From contig LGRX02035208.1 of the NCBI GenBank assembly GCA_001247695.2, positions 1 to 64,000 on the forward strand: a stretch of 64,000 bases of DNA, given 5' to 3'. Under the pieces are notes generated by a model, which was not told where the DNA came from, did not search any database, and worked only from the letters and a program-made list of their open reading frames with translations. Shown here piece by piece: positions 22,501 through 30,807 of this stretch (position 1 is the stretch's first letter; the number at the start of each line of letters is the position of its first letter). Position numbers and translations under genes: made by a program. Origin of the DNA: Cymbomonas tetramitiformis. Its lineage: Eukaryota; Chlorophyta; Pyramimonadophyceae; Pyramimonadales; Pyramimonadaceae.

Positions 22501-25500
22501 ATGGCAGCGGCGAGGACAGCGGAGAGGTGTGCAAGTGTTCCGAGCACAACCACGATTTCTTTCCTCTGGATGCCCACGTTATGGCTCAAACATTGGGGCG
22601 TTCGGGACAAGTGGGGGGCACTCTGGTGTTCACGTGCGCTGCAGCGGCTTTTCCCCTTTGACCTGCTCCCAACTTGACCTGGGCCGGAGAGTCGCCTCGA
22701 GCTCTTTCCCGGGGGGGGACCTGCGGTGCAGCGATGGATGGATCCCCAACGGCCCCACACTTTTGCTTTTCGGCTAGGATGCGTGTGGGTTGCATCTTGT
22801 CATTGCCTCCCCCTGCTTGTGCGTGCCTCTCTCACCCACGGGAGTGGTGCTGGGCTGGCTTTGCTCTGTTTGTGCGTGCCTCTCTCATCCACGGGGGTGG
22901 TGCTGGGCTGGCTTTGGCCGACACCCCGTGGCTTTGGTTTTCGTGCCACGTGGCAAGGCGGGGCTCCAATGAGGAGCTGCCAACGAAAGCCCTGTTGGTC
23001 ATTTGTTGTTTCCACAACCATTTTTGATTGGTCATCACAGAGGGAGGGTCATGCTAGGCGTGGGATGTTGCAGATTGACTTTTTCTGCGGTAAGAAGTTT
23101 TCATCTGCGGGATTTGCTTTACTTGATTGAACTGTTGGGGCAATGTTGAGTTGGGCGATGCTCATGCTCATGCTGGAGGTTGAGGCTGGGTGCGGGGTGG
23201 CTTGGAGAGCAGAGTGGCAGTGGCAGCGGCAGTGACAGCGGCAGTGACAGTGACAGTGACAGCGGCAGTGACAGCGGCAGTGAGAGTGAGAGCGAAAGCG
23301 ACAGCGACAGCGACAGCGAGGAGGAGGAGGATCTCGAGATGCAGAAGCGCATTGCGGCAGCGCGGACGGCGAGGAAGGCACGGTGGACAGAGGCGCTGAC
23401 GCGGCGGGACAAGGACGACCTGCGATGCCCGGTGGTGTGCATTTTGGGGCACGTGGACACGGGGAAGACCAAGCTGCTCGACAAGATCAGGCGCACTAAT
23501 GTGCAGGATCGAGAGGCAGGTGGCATCACACAGCAGATCGGTGCCACCTATATCCCTGCAGACGCCATCCGGGACCGCACCAAGCGGCTGCAGGACACTG
23601 AGCCCTTTGACATCAAGGTGATGCCCCTGGTTTTGGAATTCAAGGCGGTGATATCGCAAAAAACGTTAACACTGTCCATCACACGAACTTGATAGTCCGT
23701 CTGCCGAGCGAATAGACACTTAGCGACCAATCACAGTCGCGCACGGTGAATGTTCGTTGTTTCGCAAGCACTACTCATGCTTCGGCATGCTTCGCTACTC
23801 AGAGTTAGTGTTTGGGTCTTTGGGTCATTGTAATCATCTCTGCATCTATCATTCCAATCAGATGATCACCGTCGTTCCCTGCAGGTCTGTTCCTACGGCT
23901 CTGATCTGACCACAGCACGTATTCTCTTCTAAACACTGTGTAGGGACCTCAACGTTAGGGTTCCTCAGGGTTTCTTCAGGGTTTGAACCCCTGGGAGCTA
24001 TTGTGGTCCTTGGTAGTCAGTCTTTACACCAAAATGATCATCAGGCGCTGCAGATTCCAGCACCTGGTCCGCTTGGTCCGCCTTGCTTGGATGTAGCCGC
24101 GCACAGGGGCAGAGCAAGTGGAGGGAGGTTTTGCGTCCCCGGGCAGGGGAGATTCAAGGCGGGCTTGGATTGAATGGGATTTGCATCCATTGGTGGAGGG
24201 AGCCTTGAGGCAGGGATGCCGTGAAGGGGCTTTGAGGCTATGGGTGATGCGGTATGTGACAGGTGCCGGGGCTGCTGGTGATCGACACCCCTGGGCACGA
24301 GTCGTTCAACAACCTTCGGTCCCGCGGGTCTGGCCTGTGTGACATCGGCATCCTGGTGGTGGACATCATGCACGGCCTGGAGCCACAGACCATCGAGTCT
24401 CTCAACCTGCTGAAGATGCGCAAGACCCCCTTCGTAGTGGCGCTGAACAAGGTGGACCGCCTGTATTCCTGGAAGGAGGACCCCGAAGCCCCCATCCGCG
24501 ACAGCTTCGCTCAGCAGAACAAGGTGCGCCTCCATCTGGCCTCCAACTCTCTGGTGGCGGGGCGTGTGCCCCAGTCCCGGCCCCCGTCATGCCGGGTGGG
24601 GCACGCGAGAAGTGAGGGTCTTCTATCTTGCAAATCGGCTGCTGCCTTGGTCCTGCCTCTCTCACACTCCAATGCTGCCCCGCCATCACCTCCTGTTGTA
24701 GCCCCTCCCTCACAACCCGTTGTGCCCCCGGCATCACCCCTAATTGCTGCCCCTCCCTCCTACCCCTTTGCCCGTTTCCCCTCGTACCGCTTTGGTGAAT
24801 CCGTCTCGCACACCTCTGCGTAATTTCGCTTGCACCTGTGACCCCCTCCAGGATGTGAAGCGCGAGTTCAAGGAGCGCATGGACAAGGCGAATCTGACCT
24901 TCGCGGAGAACGGCATGAACACTGCCCTGTACTACGAGAACCCGGATGTGCGCAGCTACTTGAACGTGGTTCCCACGAGCGCGCACACGGGCGAGGGGAT
25001 CCCCGATATGCTGCAGATCCTGTGCAAGCTTACACAGGTCCAGGCCTGCCCGATGCCCTCTGCCAGCCCTACTCTTGCCCTGAGGCTCGGCATGGGATTG
25101 CCAGGCTACCGTCCTGTTCAGAGCTTCCTGGGAGGTCGTAGGGTTTGGCTTGAGCACAATCCTACAGCTAGGTGTTACTCGAGCAACAAGCAAGATGCCG
25201 CTGAGGGAATATCCTGACAACTGATTGGTTGAAGGAACATACTAGGGGAATCCTGGTGACTGGATGTTAGATTGTTCCTGGAGCAGCATGCAAGCATTTC
25301 CGTTGTGGAGCTTGCGAGCGGCTTATTGCCGTGGCGGTGCACCTCAAACGAGGTGACGTGGCTCGCAGGTGTAGGGGACATGGCGGTGTAGGGGACATGG
25401 CTGACATGCGGGGGGCGCGTGCTGGCGGGCAGGAGCGCATGCACGAAAAGCTGATGTATGTGGATGAGGTGCAGTGCACGGTGCTTGAGGTGAAGATGGT

Positions 25501-27759
25501 GGAGGGCCTGGGCACCACCATCGATGTGATCCTGATCAACGGCGTACTTAGGGAGGGCATGACCGTGGTGCTCACTGGGCTGAACGGGCCGGTGGTGACC
25601 ACAATCCGCGCCCTGGTGACACCGCAGCCGATGCGTGAGCTGCGCGTGAAGAGCGCTTACGTGCACCACAAGGAGATCCGGGCGGCACAGGGCATCAAGA
25701 TCGTGGCCCCCAACCTGGAGACGGTGATTGCCGGCACGCAGATGTACGTGCAGACTCCTGAGGACGACTTGGATGAGCTGAAGGACGAGGTGAACACCGA
25801 GATGCAGGATGTCCTGAGCCGCATGGACAAGAGTGGCGAGGGCGTCAGTGTTCAGGCCAGCACACTCGGCTCCCTCGAGGCGCTCCTGGAGTTCCTCAAG
25901 TCCCCCGCCGTGAAGATCCCCGTCTCCCACATCAGCATCGGTACGCACAGATCTTGTTTGGGGTTTGCATTGAGCGTCGATGGGGGTCCTTCTGTGTTTC
26001 TTTTTTCATCTCATGACATCCTGGGATACCCTAGAGCCTTACAAGGTTATGCATGTGTATGTGCAGACAGCTGTGACAGTGCTCATGACGACTATAGGGG
26101 AGCTCTTTTGGGGCGCATCTTGAACTCTGATGGTAAATTACGATGGGCGGGGGTTAAAGGGAAAGAGATTGAGCCATATAGGGGCGCGGCTGGTGCAGGG
26201 CCGGTGAACAAGCGTGACGTGATGTCCGCGAGCGTGATGCACGAACATAAGCTTCCAGAGTATGCAACAATCCTGGCATTCGACGTGCCTGTGACACAGG
26301 AGGCGCAGCAAATGGCAGACGAGCTGAATGTCAAAATCATGACAGCGGAGATCATTTACCACCTTTTCGACCAGTTCACAGCCTACATGCAGAATGTGCT
26401 TTTGCCCTGCCTTCCCGACCTCTGTGCATCTGCCGTAGCGCTAGTTTCTACCTGTTGACTTCTCCTGCATGGCAAGAGGGGAGGGTTGCCGCCACGTAGA
26501 TTGTAAACCGGCCACAGAAGGGCACCATGAGTATGCCCTTCTGCATTCCCGTCTCATCCTGCGTTCCTGGGATGCCACAGCACATGTTCCCATAACTGTG
26601 CATTCAACGTGAATAAACTGGTTTGAACCATCCAATGAGGGGCCGTCTTGAGGTGTGCGATGGTCCTTGAAGCGTTTGATGCACCGTGGCTTCAGATTTG
26701 AATCTCCCGTCAACTCAGGTAGACCTGCGCTTGCTTTTATTACTGCGAGGGAAGAGACTACAAGCACAAGTTTAGGGGCACTCCAGGACCACTCTGAACT
26801 GCCACTGTGACGCCCAGTGGTGCCCTAATCACTTAAGATAGGGGGTATTGTCATCTTACAGATCCCTGAATGGCTACGGCTCCTCCCATTTGCTGTCCGG
26901 GATGTGACTTGGGGAGGGCGCCCCGGCAGATTCGAGAGGAGAAGAAGAAGAACGCTGCTGACATCGCGGTGTTCCCTTGCCGACTCACGATCCTCCCCAA
27001 CTGCATCTTTAACAAGAAGGATCCCATTGTGCTGGGCGTGGAGGTGGCAGAGGGCATCTGCAAAGTGGGAACACCGATTTGCATTCCATCTAAGGTAGCT
27101 CTCCCCTGACCTCGCACGCCGAGACGCCTCATGGGGGCCTGGCATCCTCCGAAAGCATGACCCTACTAGCTGATTTGTTTTGCGAGAATTTCTGCCTTCG
27201 TTTTGCCATACACATGGGAACGCTGACGCCTCTGCCCTTGCTACCTGGTATGCAGGATAACATTACACTCGGAAGAATCATTGGTCTGGAGAAAGACAAG
27301 AAAGCGGTGGATACTGCGAGGAGAGGGGAGAGTGTGGCTATGAAGATCCAGTCAACCAACCCCACCGAGGCAGCCAGGTGAGAATCCAGTCAACCTGCCC
27401 ATCCGTTACAGTCAGATGTCTTCTATCCAGCCAGCTTGACAGAGGTGCCCATGATGTAATCGGACCATTGTCAACTTTAACTTCAGGGAGGCAATTCTCC
27501 ATGCAACAATATCCATCGCATGTGAGGGGCATACAAAGCACATGAGAGTCGTGCAAGTTGTATGGGTGGAAGCATCCATTGAGCCAACTCATGGGTGGGG
27601 CGCAGGCTGTACGGAAGACACTTTGATCATACTGATGAGCTGGTGAGTCTGATCACTAGAAAGAGTATCGATCTGGTCAAGGAGCACTTCAGAGATGAGA
27701 TGGAGAAAGCAGACTGGCAGCTGATGGTGAAGTTGAAAAAGATCTTCGAAATCCAATAG
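7515..27759 (+). CDS. eIF5B: Translation initiation factor eIF5B, 27 exons, with an extra tRNA-binding domain
   Basis: eIF5B is the cytosolic GTPase that promotes 60S subunit joining after start-codon selection. My coding exons: 7515-7610, 7678-7800, 7919-7996, 8066-8218, 8408-8830, 9093-9161, 9312-9517, 9595-9691, 10009-10077, 10240-10330, 10752-10978, 11207-11359, 11721-11831, 18906-19082, 19579-19725, 19980-20047, 20346-20432, 20837-21302, 22380-22526, 23213-23617, 24263-24523, 24852-25037, 25433-25940, 26199-26395, 26930-27094, 27256-27377, 27606-27759. All phases agree and total 1,661 codons plus TAG. Residues 1-360 are Lys/Glu-rich; about 363-480 is a PheT-type tRNA-binding domain; 545-1070 is charged, with family motifs [10 protein letters not shown] and [12 protein letters not shown]. 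The GTPase has GHVDTGKT (1075), [11 protein letters not shown] (1099), DTPGH (1139), NKVD (1193) and SAHTGEG (1261). The domain II-IV region follows, ending in the typical [15 protein letters not shown]. The start is the first ATG before a Lys-rich run. Human eIF5B is about 1,220 residues. Least certain: the 10978 donor, the 11207 acceptor, and possible missed exons at 11,360-11,720. Confidence 0.95.
9450..10790 (+). other. PheT/YtpR-type tRNA-binding (EMAP/OB-fold) domain inside eIF5B
   Basis: Exons 7 to 11 of the eIF5B gene together encode about 118 residues that follow the N-terminal tRNA-binding domain of bacterial phenylalanyl-tRNA synthetase beta. In order: [20 protein letters not shown], then [20 protein letters not shown], then [20 protein letters not shown], then [14 protein letters not shown] and [20 protein letters not shown]. 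The family hallmarks HPxxx[15 protein letters not shown] and RGVESxGMLCS are all present. Exons 7 and 11 each also encode Lys/Glu/Pro-rich eIF5B-type linker, so the domain is in the same reading frame and transcript rather than in a separate gene. The exon joins are in phases 2, 0, 0 and 1. Confidence 0.85.
11860..13335. repeat. Intronic minisatellite, ~36-40-bp units
   Basis: About 1.5 kb of imperfect tandem copies of a unit like GGCGTGGCGCACAACATGTG followed by ACGCTGTGACCCACACAC lies in the intron after eIF5B exon 13. Units vary in length and sequence; a higher-order repeat of about 75 bp is visible at 12,960-13,190. Chance ORFs in all frames are products of the repeat. Confidence 0.9.
13393..13559 (+). 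repeat. DIRS element repeat A1 (left terminus)
   Basis: This 167-bp segment is identical to 18321-18487 except for one T/C difference (position 13532 region). It begins GAAATGTTCAAATTGGAG and ends TTTTGCTCTT. Confidence 0.92.
13820..14821 (+). CDS. Gag-like ORF1 of the DIRS element
   Basis: This 333-residue ORF precedes the reverse transcriptase. Residues about 36-85 form a Gln/Glu/Leu-rich predicted coiled coil (for example [20 protein letters not shown]). A globular middle part follows, and the C-terminus is Lys/Gly-rich and basic ([13 protein letters not shown]), suited to nucleic-acid binding. No CCHC zinc knuckle is visible. Its position and composition fit the structural protein of DIRS-type elements; the function is inferred from position. 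The stop codon overlaps the RT start in the sequence TGATG, so the two ORFs may be coupled by termination-reinitiation. Confidence 0.75.
   Translation: MAGSSKGKSAEDFPPLPGKPDIGQASPSPAAPSTQDVLMQQILTMQKQQGELLEMQRQQAEEHRLLRNELQRQAQINVELEAKVAAKPGTSDPDSATKTAEQLLERRRKLEYVPATSINPFPPRPATLTSRMPQLYDLHGSKTYDALSKKSNSSMKYECMVLAPALSYLHDVVDECNKTLDVNEDSGLTQREWQKRFHAVTNSVHGVYALLCNRWTMLELRGQLEQELGSSQRGGSDALRAKLQFVEDRVYQAADGVVADEVLQQWLNDFDKNRGKAMLSMTAKNAAKAETRVANPRDRELRWKERKNKEEKDGKKPTDKGGKGRGGKPAADV
14821..16884 (+). CDS. Reverse transcriptase - RNase H - Dam-like protein of the DIRS element
   Basis: This 687-residue ORF starts with ATG at 14821, sharing one base with the ORF1 stop. The RT domain has [20 protein letters not shown] around residue 117 and the catalytic motif YMDD at 259-262. 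RNase H follows, with [12 protein letters not shown] (Asp about 428), [15 protein letters not shown] and the final [17 protein letters not shown]. The C-terminal third (from about residue 565) has the pattern VDRFAS...LPRYYAAW...WVNPPW (NPPW at 607-610)...[12 protein letters not shown], the adenine-methyltransferase-like region found in DIRS and PAT elements. These enzymes copy the element RNA into DNA. No stop or frameshift was seen. Confidence 0.92.
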   Translation: MCVPPPRPAQQPSPGAGRGKLTVQQQVRQRRGAWRAAGASSEVMQWITHGVKLRWKRKPPPPFDHGVSLRDATRQQQVWLDAEKERLLENGAWTRATRRSHVSRAFLVPKPGTNKWRLVVDFRWLNQWCVKNRVKMETLKKLRRLAKPGDWCFSFDLQDGFHALGIHPDFQKFMQFDLQGDLLQCSAMPFGWSDAPRVFCKFVRVMVEALRSPQAAEDRREIKRLRDGSAVRQRWSVRRRTGGAGGDANRHSGMRVLPYMDDFLVLVDSQREGFLRREKVQLVLHRLGLRRNEKKGQWEPTQVVEHLGLEVDLKLGPFRVTERRVHKIHTKAKEILCDAARNRRWIPARRLASFTGLCQSVYLAVPAARLYLRELYFVLAEKRNWGAKVKISRSARGDLEWWSRLPVMSRWNGRKIWRSPTRAKVHTDSSMTAWGGVLNLKFPARGFWPDEMRSWHITHLELEAVYKTVQAFLQELEGKVVRLYCDNQAVVAMLSHFTSRNPDLMRRMRRLWLLLDLHDIELQARYIRSEANVWADNLSRCEDLDDWRLNRDWFVWANKQWGPYTVDRFASEISAQLPRYYAAWKDPKCEGVDSLTYDWRGENNWVNPPWALLDEVAHKLREEGAAATVVAPYWPGQSWFRELEALATEVVIMPRRRDVFTPSRLGGSELLGPSKWDAVMFFIEARP
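16881..18245 (+). CDS. Tyrosine recombinase of the DIRS element, with N-terminal Tudor-like domain
   Basis: The recombinase integrates the circular DNA copy. Catalytic residues are visible: Arg in [10 protein letters not shown] (codon at 17727), the HxxR box HSTR (18066-18077), GGW (18144) and the nucleophile Tyr in QHYID (18174). Before the core lies a Tudor/agenet-like module at about 16941-17100 ([20 protein letters not shown], then [19 protein letters not shown]), followed by a SAM-like N-terminal domain. There is no ATG near the expected start: the first in-frame ATG is 17004, inside the Tudor fold. The frame is -1 relative to the RT ORF and overlaps its stop, so expression by -1 frameshifting or reinitiation is likely. 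The frame stays open upstream to 14715, across the whole RT ORF; that part is probably not coding. Confidence 0.88.
   Translation: MSYYAAEVRRSSATSTTASKVTVGTKIEVFWKDDDCLYPGVMKEFNEDGKAHVLYDDGDEETLDLSEENFKIINSTDEATDADGENTERSSGGNYEEYKRGGVVQNFLTRSLCERWRGELGPSRLTELAVSMQRKALLDTTMGNYGPKARRFILFCERDQRPWLPASEATVLLYIASLFEDGNIKSASLQPYLSAINNYHEDLRFPGPAKGRSVTRAVKGMATIQAELAVQEENIETQRTWLPAAHVRRVHEAALSLTPRSPEELQLLRAFTYVVVAFVTFGRPDTGTSLSRQHVHCGDSEFSVVLLKEKGRRHQLVKRRLCIPWKGVALLKELIERWEFHRDTAWNSSEKTQSDAYGLLPEDPKNFKASVANDWIGLALSELDCRPPEGGHFSAHSTRKGATTCARAVGVTMEKVCFLGGWSQFSSAVQHYIDPTALRDTDMDYYFAWLTWSQ
18321..18487 (+). repeat. DIRS element repeat A2
   Basis: This is the second copy of the 167-bp A repeat (166/167 identical to 13393-13559). 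It is flanked by the 32-bp B repeats: B1 at 18295-18326, overlapping A2 by 6 bp, and B2 at 18651-18682. Both B copies read TGGCAAATGAGGATTCGAGC and then AAAAGAGAAATG. Confidence 0.92.
19229..19550. repeat. Intronic 45-bp minisatellite in eIF5B
   Basis: Seven or so copies of a 45-bp unit starting GCCACTGGGGGCCATGGGTG occupy the intron between eIF5B exons 14 and 15. The first three copies are near-identical; later copies have deletions. Confidence 0.85.
21360..21602. repeat. Intronic 42-bp minisatellite in eIF5B
   Basis: Six copies of a 42-bp unit (CTTCGCTCCCTGGACCTTAG, then CGGGGAGCACCTCGGCGCCCGC in two parts) follow eIF5B exon 18. The fourth copy is shortened by 9 bp. A poly-T run ends the array at about 21604-21619. 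Confidence 0.9.
23618..24262. other. Intron 20 of eIF5B, AT-richer insert-like segment
   Basis: The region between the P-loop exon and the DTPGH exon is less GC-rich than neighbouring introns over about 23,650-24,035. It includes short direct repeats around GCTTCGGCATGCTTCGC. No element could be assigned. Confidence 0.4.
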
Positions 27760-27864
27760 TCGGAAATGCTGTGCAGTCCTCACGTGTGTGGTACCTCTAG
27801 CGCTGGGGCAATTTCCCCAAGGGAGTGCACGATCTCCCAGTGGCACCTACTGTTGCCGGCAGCG

Positions 27865-27869
27865 TGTAA
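27865..27869 (+). terminator. TGTAA poly(A) signal after eIF5B
   Basis: TGTAA lies 105 bp after the eIF5B stop. TGTAA is the common polyadenylation signal of green algae. Function is inferred from motif and position only. Confidence 0.5.
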
Positions 27870-28575
27870 TTTCTTTGAAAAACGATTTACGCAGCAGATA
27901 GCTCTTCCCGATCTGAGAAGAATGATGATGTAGATAGCATTGCCTCTGCATGCAGAGCTATGGTTTAAAACACTTGAATGTTGAACGAAAGTTGGGAGCC
28001 AACGTACACTGCAGTATGCGCAGAAAGGAAGGCACTGACAGCCGGTTACAAGAATGCTTGGATTTTAAAAAAACAATGTTTGAGATCTACACAATTGTGT
28101 GAAATCACCCAGTGAGGCCCACTGCTGAGCAGTTCCATTTGTCGTCATGCAACCAAAGGCATCTGACACTTGACTCAGAGAAGGCCTTACATGGTGCAAA
28201 TCCCTTTTAAACCCACATTGACATCATCATTCAAGCAAAATCTGTATGCAAGTGATGCCCACCTGCTTGGCCATTCGTAGTTATTGCTTAGGCATTCGTC
28301 GTAGTTATTTGTAGGGACTGATGTGACCTTTATGATCGCCACCTAAGGCAAATTACCTTACCCTATGATTACCTTACTTCAATCAGCTTTGGCTCGAATC
28401 CCAGCGGGCGGTGACAGCGCGGATCTGATGGACTACGTCGGACGAGGACGACACGGCGACACGGTCCCAGCGCCTGCACCAACATTAGCGCCACGGCCAT
28501 CGCCATTGCACGCGCCAACGCATCACCCACGCCACTGCATGATGAGCAATCTCAAGCAACCGCATGCGCTCGCTG
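27870..28575. other. Intergenic, no gene recognised
   Basis: This is the 3' flank of eIF5B up to the target-site copy CGCTG (28571-28575) of the next retroelement. No ORF with family features was seen. Confidence 0.5.
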
Positions 28576-29243
28576 TGTGCCCGTGGGCAGTACGACAGAT
28601 ACTCGGAGTAATGTTTTTGATTGAACGTGCAAAGGTACACAATTCGGATTTTATAATATACTGGATCAGGGCCAGATTGAGGTACAAACGATAGTTCGGT
28701 TCCGAGTTCTGAAGGCTAAACACTTCTCAAGTGCTCTACTTATTCACTCGTCACTCAGGTTGCAGGGTCAACCACCCGGCAGCCGATGTCACACTACGGC
28801 TCAACGTTCAATTCCCGATCCGATCTCATTTCTAATTCCGATTCGTCATTCTCGATTCAGATGTTACGTCGACGGACTGACACGATGACTACCACACAGT
28901 ACTGTCATCCTACTGTACTGTCATACTGTCATACTGTCATACTGTCATACTGTCATAGCCCCGACATCTGATATTCGATTTCATTGTCTTTCCGATCCCG
29001 ATGCGAATCTGACCATTCTTCGAGGGTCTGACTGAGTGCCACGATGACCACCCCACAGTACTGTCATACTACTATAGTGTCATAGTGTCATAGTGTCATA
29101 GTGTCATACCCCGGACATCTGGTACTCATTCTCATCGTGATTTCAAGCCCAATTTCACTGTCATCGTGCCAATCCCAGATTACTCCCGATGACACACATA
29201 CGGACGCATAGGCATATCGGCTCACGCTGTGCCTCCGGGCACA
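28576..29243 (-). repeat. 3' LTR of the 15.6-kb element
   Basis: The 668-bp direct repeat is bounded by TGTGCCCG and CGGGCACA. It differs from the other LTR by scattered substitutions and by copy number in CATACTGT- and CATAGTGT-type microsatellites. The estimated identity by eye is in the mid-90s percent. Confidence 0.9.
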
Positions 29244-29257
29244 ACTCTCCCCCCCTT
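29244..29257 (-). promoter_or_regulatory. Polypurine tract of the LTR element
   Basis: On the minus strand the sequence TAAGGGGGGAGAGT directly precedes the 3' LTR. This is the expected site and composition for the plus-strand primer of reverse transcription. Confidence 0.7.
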
Positions 29258-29299
29258 AGGAGTGGTCTACCTCCTGGGATCACTCCACTAAGGTACCCA

Positions 29300-30800
29300 T
29301 CTGGCTCAGGCCAGTGCACTGAGTGCCCCTGGATTCGCCTTGCTGAACAAGTGAAAGAACGAAACGCGTGTGGGCAGCGAACGCCTAAAGGTCCAGCACT
29401 GTGCTTCAGCGCTCTGAATCAGCAGCAGATGCAGAGTATTCGTGCGAGGAAAATTAAAGCTGGGCCAGTGTGCTGAGCACTTCTGGATTAGCTGGGCCAG
29501 AGTTCATCAAGAGCACAATGACAGTGAGGGCAACTCCACAACACCAAGAAATAGCACTGATATGCAGCGGTGTGAGCTAGGCCAGTGTGCTGAGCACCCC
29601 TGGATTCACAACACCACTGCTAATCAAGGAAACCATGGCTGGCATGTAAGCTCACTCCCCAGTCCAGTCCAGTAAACAAGTACCAGGTCGCTGACAGAGT
29701 TGGAAGCTAAGCCAGTGTGCTGAGCACCCTGGATTCGCAGCACTACTGCTGATTCAGAAGGTGGCCCGTGACATGAGGGCCTCACCGGCTGACCAATACT
29801 GTAGAAAGGATAGAAGAATTCTCCAACACATTGTGATAAGGCAGCAGAAGGGCACTCCAGTAGTGAGCAGCACCCCAGGCTGGAAACGTAATTAACTCTA
29901 AATCACCAGGCCACTGTGTCACACCAGGGAATAGACCACTCAGTTGTCGACTTCAGAGTTGATGCAGCTGCCAGTCCTCTGGCAAGCTCTTCCTCTGCTT
30001 CAGGCTTAGGCCAGTACACCAGGGGTGTCCCTGGATTAACCGTCAGACAGGGTGGAGCTGCCCAAGAAACCGTAAGTTGAAGTTCCAGACATAGAGCAGT
30101 AATTCACTGCTGATCTGCTTCTTTGCTGGTAAGCCCAGGCAGATGCCGCCGCTAATTAGCTCCCAGGCCAAGCACACCTGCCTTTCAGTTAGGCCAGTAC
30201 ACCAGGGGTGTCCCTGGATTCACTTCAGACAAGGTGGCCAGCCGGAGAAACCACTGGGAGGTGGCTCATCAAGGTGCACATTAACTGCTGATGATCCACT
30301 CTTAGCTGGTAAGTCCAAGCAGATGCCGCCGCTGATTAGCTTCCAGGTGACGCACACTTGCCTTTCAGTTAGGCCAGTACACCAGGGGTGTCCCTGGATT
30401 CACTGCAGAACAAGGTGCTGAGCATATCACCGGGTAGAAGAAGGCCGCTCATGACTAGCGAATTCAAAGCTGATCCGTTGCCGCCGTCGCTGGTAGCTCT
30501 TTCAGTGCAAGTACCACCAAGTTCAGGGAAGAAGAAGGGTCCGCAAGTGCACCGTGGGTGCCCCTGGAGTCGCCTGACTTCCGAATCCGCTCTTGCAAAC
30601 TGCTGCTGACTTCTCGCCAAAGGGCCTTTACTTCTGGATTAACACTGAAATAAAAAGCCGCTCCGCGCAGGACATTATTGTTTTGAAAAAGTATGAAAAC
30701 AACAGTAAAATATATCCATCAAAATTGATATTATATCACAAAATACGAATTATTGTGTGTACAAAAGCTGTGAGCAGAACTGTCTTAGCACTCTAGCACT
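29300..30800. repeat. Array of conserved hairpin motifs at 110-300 bp spacing
   Basis: A 24-30 base motif CCAG...CTGGATTC occurs at about 29311, 29465, 29582, 29712, 30011, 30194, 30374 and (degenerate) 30544. Inside each, the bases pair: CCAG with CTGG, and an inner stem that is TGCT/AGCA, CACT/AGTG or ACACC/GGTGT depending on the copy. A related array in the opposite orientation lies at 61.85-62.70 kb. The sequence between motifs is poorly conserved. No protein was recognised. Confidence 0.75.
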
Positions 30801-30807
30801 GGCACGC

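Noticed and set aside
28576..29243. Solo LTR
   Set aside because: The matching CGCTG duplication lies beyond the second LTR at 44162-44166, so the two LTRs belong to one element.
29300..30567. CRISPR-like array (short repeat, variable spacing)
   Set aside because: Spacing is irregular (about 110-300 bp), the motif is a covarying hairpin, and the context is eukaryotic with no cas genes.
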